A stretch of 19,015 bases of DNA, taken from the NCBI GenBank assembly GCA_002423705.1, contig DINW01000002.1:33603-52617 (forward strand), read 5' to 3'. The notes under the pieces are model-generated. The model did no database searches. It saw only the letters and a list, made by a program, of their open reading frames with translations, and was not told where the DNA came from. The DNA comes from Clostridium sp. UBA5530 (GTDB taxonomy: Bacteria > Bacillota > Clostridia > Clostridiales > Clostridiaceae). A program made the translations under genes and the position numbers. Within the stretch, counting starts at the first letter, position 1; each line of letters begins with the position of its first letter. Shown here piece after piece: positions 14,982 to 19,015 of the stretch.

Positions 14982-16067
14982 CTACTTCCAGCCTTCCATA
15001 GAACCTACTGTATCTTTATTTACTAATTTTATTGGAGTCCAAACTACTGATTCCTTAAATTCATCTCCACGAATAGCCTTCAATGCTGTTATTACACCAG
15101 CCTTACCAAATAGATAAGGTGACATTGCTACAGTCGCATCTAATTCTCCATTTTCAATGGATGTCTTCGCTTCTTCTATAAAATCAACACCTACTACCAT
15201 TACTTTATCTTTTACACCCTTTGCTTTTAAAGCTTCTACTGCTCCAAGTGCCATAACATCATTTCCACAAGTAATACCTACTAAATCAGGGTTAGCATCG
15301 ATTAATGCTGCTGTTAGATCATAAGCTTGTTGACGGTCAAAGTTTGCTGTTTGTATTGGTAATACTTCCATTCCTTTTCCTTTAAAAGATTCTACTGCTC
15401 CATTTTTTCTAGCTTCACTTTGAGTAGCTCCTGGTATACCTTCTATAACAGCTACTTTACCTTTTCCACCTGTCTTTTCTATAATATAGTCAGCACCCAT
15501 AGCACCTTGCTTCTTAAAGTCTGAAGTTATAAATGCTTCTATTTTTCCTTTTGCTGCTTCTAAAGCTACCTTATCTACACCATTTCCTACTGCTACTACC
15601 TTTACCCCTGCACTATTTGCTTCTGCAATTCCAGGAATCAAATTTTGCTCTGTTAGAGGAGATACTGCAATAGCATCATATTTCTTTGATATAAGAGTTT
15701 TCATGATATCTAACTGTCCAGCAATATCTGTTTCTGTATTTGTGGCTTTTACTTCTATAGTTGCACCATATTCCTTTGCTGCATCTTCATATCCCTTTTG
15801 CATTGTAATCCAAAATGGATTTGCTAAAGTACTTTCTATCGCTGCTAATTTTGCCCCAGAATTCTTGTCTGGTAATGGTGCTAAAGCATCTAAAAGTTGT
15901 TTTTCTGCTTCTGCCATAGCTGAACTAGCTACCTGCTCTTTTTTTGTTTCTTCTTTCTTATCAGTTGCCTCTTCTTTTTTAGAACATCCTATAGCTCCTA
16001 TAGATAATGTCATTGCCATAGCAAGAGCCAATGATAATTTTCTAAAGTTTTTACTTCTTTTCAACAT
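14982..16067 (-). CDS. Sugar-type ABC transporter substrate-binding lipoprotein
   Basis: 361-aa extracytoplasmic binding protein of the ribose/simple-sugar type (periplasmic-binding protein 4 class). The N-terminus is a lipoprotein signal: basic MLKRSKNFRK, a hydrophobic stretch, then AIGC with the lipid-anchored Cys28. A Lys/Glu-rich linker follows (29-50). The mature part begins with AAIESTLANPFWITMQKGYE in two pieces (75-94), the family's usual first strand. Further typical segments are DAIAVSPL (131-138), GNGVDK (161-166), ITSDF (180-184), TCGNDVMALGA (266-276) and VVGVDF (291-296). It is the fourth gene after ATPase, permease and kinase. The start has AAGGAGGA with a 6-nt gap. A ribose, nucleoside or related glycoside ligand is plausible; the exact ligand is unknown. 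Confidence 0.95.
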   Translation of the reverse strand: MLKRSKNFRKLSLALAMAMTLSIGAIGCSKKEEATDKKEETKKEQVASSAMAEAEKQLLDALAPLPDKNSGAKLAAIESTLANPFWITMQKGYEDAAKEYGATIEVKATNTETDIAGQLDIMKTLISKKYDAIAVSPLTEQNLIPGIAEANSAGVKVVAVGNGVDKVALEAAKGKIEAFITSDFKKQGAMGADYIIEKTGGKGKVAVIEGIPGATQSEARKNGAVESFKGKGMEVLPIQTANFDRQQAYDLTAALIDANPDLVGITCGNDVMALGAVEALKAKGVKDKVMVVGVDFIEEAKTSIENGELDATVAMSPYLFGKAGVITALKAIRGDEFKESVVWTPIKLVNKDTVGSMEGWK

Positions 16068-16110
16068 TTGTAGTCCTCCTTAAATTGTTTTATTAATTAA
16101 TTCCACAAAA

Positions 16111-17055
16111 TTATTTTGCAGATTGAATAAACTTTTTTACATCTTCCATAGTGGCCTTGGTTCTAGGACCTTTTTGCAGACATTTTAATGCTGCCGATGC
16201 TGATGCAAATTCTATGGAATCTTCCTTTGTCATGTTTTCACAAAAATAGCTACATATAAGTCCTGCTAAGAAACAATCTCCTGCTCCCGTGGTATCTACA
16301 GCCTCTATATCATATGCCTTCATGTTTATAGTTCCTTTTTTATGTAACCAAACAGCACCTTCTGATCCTGCTGTACATACTACACCTTCTGGCACATAAA
16401 ATCTTTCATAAAATTTTTCTATACCCTTTTTATAATCTTCTTCTCCTGTAATTTCATAATATCCATCTCTTCCACTGGTAAATACTGTAGAAAGTCCTAT
16501 CATCTCTTCTATTTCTTCCATAGTTATCCCACAATGAGCCATAAAGCTTGGAGTGCATTGCATATTATAAACAACAGGAATACCTTTTTTCTTTGCTAGC
16601 TTTCCTAGGTATATTGAGGCTTTAGAAGAAAACATATCTGTATAAAACACATCTATATTATCAAGAATATCATCTGGAAGCTCCTCTGGATTCAAATCAG
16701 TTAAAGAGTTTCCTAGATTTGCAAATATGCAATGTGTTCCTCCTGGTACTGTAATTATATATGTGTGGAGAGTTGTTCCACCCTCTTTAGTTATTAAAAA
16801 TTTATCATTGACACCATCTTCTACTAGAGTTTTTCTAAATTCATCACCGTATTTGTCATCGCCTATTTTCCCTGTTTGATATGGATCTATTCCATAGCAA
16901 CCTAGTGCTACTGAAACATTTGACGCACTTCCTCCTGGTACCAAAACTTCTGAGTCTAAAAACCCAAATCCATCTTCTTTAGGTAATTCTTTTGTCTCCA
17001 TAACAACATCCATTGCCACTGCTCCTAAAGATAGCACTCTTTTCTTTGATTTCAT
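16111..17055 (-). CDS. PfkB-family carbohydrate or nucleoside kinase
   Basis: 314-aa ribokinase-fold kinase using ATP to phosphorylate a sugar or nucleoside hydroxyl. N-terminal substrate motif VPGGSASNVSVALGCYG lies at 39-55, with Asp16 before it. The second signature DTTGAGDCFLAG (254-265) carries the anion hole and catalytic Asp260. The lid region is short (about 80-110). It lies between permease and binding-protein genes, so its substrate is probably what the importer brings in, or the product released by the ARH enzyme. The start is ATG 17055: AGGGAG at 17068-17073 lies 12 nt upstream, whereas GTG at 17067 directly abuts it. It follows the permease stop by 16 bp. Whether it acts on ribose, a nucleoside or another sugar cannot be told. 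Confidence 0.93.
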   Translation of the reverse strand: MKSKKRVLSLGAVAMDVVMETKELPKEDGFGFLDSEVLVPGGSASNVSVALGCYGIDPYQTGKIGDDKYGDEFRKTLVEDGVNDKFLITKEGGTTLHTYIITVPGGTHCIFANLGNSLTDLNPEELPDDILDNIDVFYTDMFSSKASIYLGKLAKKKGIPVVYNMQCTPSFMAHCGITMEEIEEMIGLSTVFTSGRDGYYEITGEEDYKKGIEKFYERFYVPEGVVCTAGSEGAVWLHKKGTINMKAYDIEAVDTTGAGDCFLAGLICSYFCENMTKEDSIEFASASAALKCLQKGPRTKATMEDVKKFIQSAK

Positions 17056-17071
17056 GAACTTATTCACTCCC

Positions 17072-18034
17072 TTAACTGCTCTTAATTCTATTTTTTCTTT
17101 TTATTTCTGATATTGATACTGTTAGTAAAATAATAATTCCCGTAAGTAATTGTTGATAATTAGAGGATATAGATAAAATAGTTAGTCCATTTCTCATAAC
17201 CCCTAATACAAGACAGGCTACCACAGTGCCACTAACACTGCCTTTACCCCCTCTCATATCAGTCCCTCCTAAAACCACTGCTGCAATGGCATCCATCTCA
17301 TATCCCATTCCAGCCAAAGGTTCTGCTGTGTTTAGCCTTGCGCTGATGATAAATCCAGCTATTGCTGCGCACAATCCACATAATGTATATATCATTATTT
17401 TATATTTTTCAGTATTTACTCCTGTTCTCCTTAAAGCTTCTTCGTTACACCCTAAAACAAGAGTATAATTTCCTAATCGAGTTTTTTCTAAGATAATGAC
17501 CCCTATAATTGCCATAGTAAAAGATATAATAATTGGCCAATTAAAAGGCCCTACTGCTCCACTGCCCCATGCAGTAAAAGTTTTTGGAAATCCATAAATA
17601 GGTTTTCCATCTGTAATTAAAACTGTGGCTCCCCTGACAATTGACATGGTACTAAGGGTTACTATAAAGGGATTAATTTTAGCAAAAGAAACTATTACTC
17701 CATTAATGATTCCAACCAATATTCCTACAGCTAGTCCAAGTAAAATCCCTATTCCTACGGAAATACCCCCTTTTATTGATGCTGCCATGGTAACTGCACT
17801 AAGGGCTATCACTGACCCAACAGATAAATCAATTCCTCCAGCACAGATTACAAAAGTCATTCCTATTGAAAGAATTATGTATAGTGCTGTTTGATCCAAA
17901 ATATTTCTTATATTTCTCCACGTTAAAAAGAAAGGAGAAATATAAGTAAGGATAATAACCATCAATAATAAAACTCCTATTAATAAAATTCTAGATATAT
18001 ATGGCTGTAACTTTCCCTTCAAATTCTTATTCAT
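17072..18034 (-). CDS. Simple-sugar ABC transporter permease (RbsC-type)
   Basis: 320-aa polytopic permease of the branched-chain amino acid/ribose class (BPD_transp_2), with about eight to ten hydrophobic segments from residue 16 to the C-terminus. Characteristic sites are GGIDLSVGS (66-74) and the cytoplasmic coupling region around LNTAEPLAGMGYEMDAIAAV (234-253), followed by LGGT and GGKGSVSGT. It forms the channel with the ATPase gene just upstream and the lipoprotein binding protein downstream. The start is ATG 18034, preceded by AAAGGAG with a 6-nt gap. It overlaps the ATPase stop by 8 bp, so translation is coupled. A TTG 18 nt further upstream has no ribosome binding site. Only one permease gene is present, consistent with a homodimer. 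Confidence 0.95.
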   Translation of the reverse strand: MNKNLKGKLQPYISRILLIGVLLLMVIILTYISPFFLTWRNIRNILDQTALYIILSIGMTFVICAGGIDLSVGSVIALSAVTMAASIKGGISVGIGILLGLAVGILVGIINGVIVSFAKINPFIVTLSTMSIVRGATVLITDGKPIYGFPKTFTAWGSGAVGPFNWPIIISFTMAIIGVIILEKTRLGNYTLVLGCNEEALRRTGVNTEKYKIMIYTLCGLCAAIAGFIISARLNTAEPLAGMGYEMDAIAAVVLGGTDMRGGKGSVSGTVVACLVLGVMRNGLTILSISSNYQQLLTGIIILLTVSISEIKRKNRIKSS

Positions 18035-18791
18035 TGTTTTCTCCTTTATCAATTGCTCCTGTAATCATAGAAACAACATCCTCTGCCTTAACCTCACTGG
18101 TGTTCATTGTCTTTACTACTTTTCCTTGTCTCATTACACAGACTCTATGGGCAATCTGAAAAACTTGTTGAAGATTGTGACTTATTATGATAACTCCATA
18201 GCCATCCTCTGCAAGGCCTTTGATTAATTTCAAAACAGCAGCTGATTCTACTAATCCCATGGCAGCAGTTGGCTCATCAAATATTAGTAATTTACCACCC
18301 TGATGTACAGCCCTAGCTACTGCTACTCCCTGTCTTTGTCCTCCACTCATTGTTCCAACAGGAACCTTAATATCAGGAATATTTACTCCTAAGTTCTCAA
18401 TGAGCCTTCTAGCTTCTTTGTCCATATTTTTCTTATTTATAAATCCATATTTTAATGGTTCTCTACCTAAGAAAATATTAGATGCTACATCCCTAGTATC
18501 TGCTAGAGCTAAGTCCTGATAAACTGTTGATATTCCCTTTTTTAAAGCAGTTTTAGGATTCAAAGCCTCTTGTTTCTCCCCTTCAATCCAAAGCTCTCCT
18601 GAACTCTGTACAACTGCCCCAGAAAGGATTTTAATCAAGGTGGACTTACCTGCCCCATTATCTCCCACGATGGCTAAAACTTCTCCTCTATAGCTTTCCA
18701 AAGTTGCTCCACGAAGAGCCTCTACATGTCCAAATGATTTCTTTATGTCCTTTACTTGTAGAAAAGGTTTTGTGTTCTCATTTATCCTCAT
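18027..18791 (-). CDS. Sugar ABC transporter ATPase, single-domain (FrcA-like)
   Basis: 254-aa ATPase that powers the importer. Walker A GDNGAGKST (43-51), Q-loop Gln92, signature SGGQRQG (149-155), Walker B LLIFDEP (168-174) with catalytic Glu173, and switch His205 are all intact. The GQRQGVAVARAV wording is typical of sugar-import ATPases. RbsA/MglA-type ATPases carry two fused domains (about 500 aa); this one has a single domain as in FrcA of the fructose importer, so two copies must pair. Start at ATG 18791 is chosen because AAGGGGAG (18802-18809) lies 10 nt upstream; the ATG at 18827 has no ribosome binding site. First gene of the operon; no regulator gene is next to it in the window. 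Confidence 0.95.
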   Translation of the reverse strand: MRINENTKPFLQVKDIKKSFGHVEALRGATLESYRGEVLAIVGDNGAGKSTLIKILSGAVVQSSGELWIEGEKQEALNPKTALKKGISTVYQDLALADTRDVASNIFLGREPLKYGFINKKNMDKEARRLIENLGVNIPDIKVPVGTMSGGQRQGVAVARAVHQGGKLLIFDEPTAAMGLVESAAVLKLIKGLAEDGYGVIIISHNLQQVFQIAHRVCVMRQGKVVKTMNTSEVKAEDVVSMITGAIDKGENNE

Positions 18792-18941
18792 ACCTTTTGT
18801 GCTCCCCTTGTTTAAATTATTTGTCATATTTTGTTAAAATACGTCATATATTTTTTCAACGCTTCTTTTAGTGTAATCCATTACTAAATTAATTTGAAAT
18901 TCTTTTTATCTATAGTTGAGTAATGATTTATAGACTTTGTC

Positions 18942-19012
18942 AATAGTGACTTTTTTCCATCTACAAAACTAAACTAAGCAGATTCACAAAAAATAAAATA
19001 GAAATCACTATT
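18942..19012. repeat. Distant inverted repeat upstream of the sugar/ARH operon
   Basis: AATAGTGA (18942-18949) and TCACTATT (19005-19012) are perfect 8-bp inverted repeats 55 bp apart. They lie about 150-220 bp before the ATPase start. The stretch 18792-18941 is AT-rich; I found no convincing -35/-10 pair or cre-like site in it. Confidence 0.3.
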
Positions 19013-19015
19013 ATT

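Noticed and set aside
15703..16083. 126-codon plus-strand frame opposite the binding-protein signal peptide
   Set aside because: It is antisense to a clear lipoprotein gene, has no ribosome binding site and resembles no known protein.
17053..17067. GTG start at 17067 for the PfkB gene (and similar GTG starts at 14902 and 13865 for the ARH genes)
   Set aside because: In each case the Shine-Dalgarno abuts or overlaps the GTG, while an in-frame ATG 9-12 nt downstream is correctly spaced.
18842..18870. Possible cre (CcpA) site upstream of the sugar operon
   Set aside because: The CG-centred sequence near the leader mismatches several key consensus positions on both strands.
18909..18943. Perfect TTGACA -35 box (18938-18943, minus) upstream of the sugar operon
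   Set aside because: The only TATAGA-like -10 lies 23 bp away and nothing suitable lies at 16-18 bp, so no promoter is called.
1..19015. CRISPR arrays, insertion sequences, tRNA or rRNA genes
   Set aside because: No regularly spaced repeats, transposase motifs, terminal inverted repeats flanked by duplications, or cloverleaf/rRNA signatures were seen.

Overview
The window is AT-rich DNA from a low-GC Gram-positive anaerobe, most likely a member of the Clostridia. This rests on codon choice, strong AGGAGG-type ribosome binding sites, TTGACA/TATAAT-type promoters, a PyrK-dependent class 1B dihydroorotate dehydrogenase, a lipoprotein-type sugar-binding protein and U-tailed hairpin terminators. 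No tRNA, rRNA, transposase, phage gene or CRISPR array was seen.

Layout: (1) 3-2322, plus strand: two FtsX/MacB-type permease subunits of an ABC exporter. The first is cut by the window edge, and any ATPase partner would lie upstream. (2) 2446-6559, minus strand: a heterodimeric multidrug-type ABC exporter whose two subunits show the textbook split between a degenerate and a consensus ATP site. A MarR-family regulator (6908-7357) is divergent from it. The 348-bp divergent region holds two good back-to-back promoters, an inverted repeat spanning both -35 boxes, and a long structured leader in front of the MarR gene that carries a perfect anti-Shine-Dalgarno sequence. (3) 7416-10297, minus strand: pyrC-pyrK-pyrD for de novo pyrimidine synthesis. 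(4) 10454-10963, plus strand: a small nitroreductase whose promoter interlocks face to face with the pyr promoter. (5) 11083-12676, minus strand: a 363-aa protein of unknown function and a DUF2164 protein. (6) 12813-18791, minus strand: a six-gene operon with sugar ABC ATPase, permease, PfkB kinase, lipoprotein substrate-binding protein and two tandem ADP-ribosylglycohydrolase (ARH/DraG) paralogs.

The most interesting unit is region 6. An importer, a PfkB kinase and ARH-fold hydrolases together suggest uptake and breakdown of a ribosyl or other N-glycosidic compound. The gene content recalls the poorly understood E. coli yegTUV operon (transporter, ARH-family protein, PfkB kinase), but with an ABC importer. 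The first ARH protein keeps its metal-binding motifs. The second has lost most of those residues, which suggests a catalytic plus pseudo-enzyme pair.

The second notable signal is a 44-nt RNA-like element in two places: in the MarR leader (6817-6860, plus) and between the sugar operon and the DUF2164 gene (12736-12779, minus). The copies match at 37 of 44 positions without gaps. Each lies in the sense direction of its neighbouring genes, and each holds a conserved pair of mutually exclusive hairpins. All similarity statements come from reading motifs; no database search was run.
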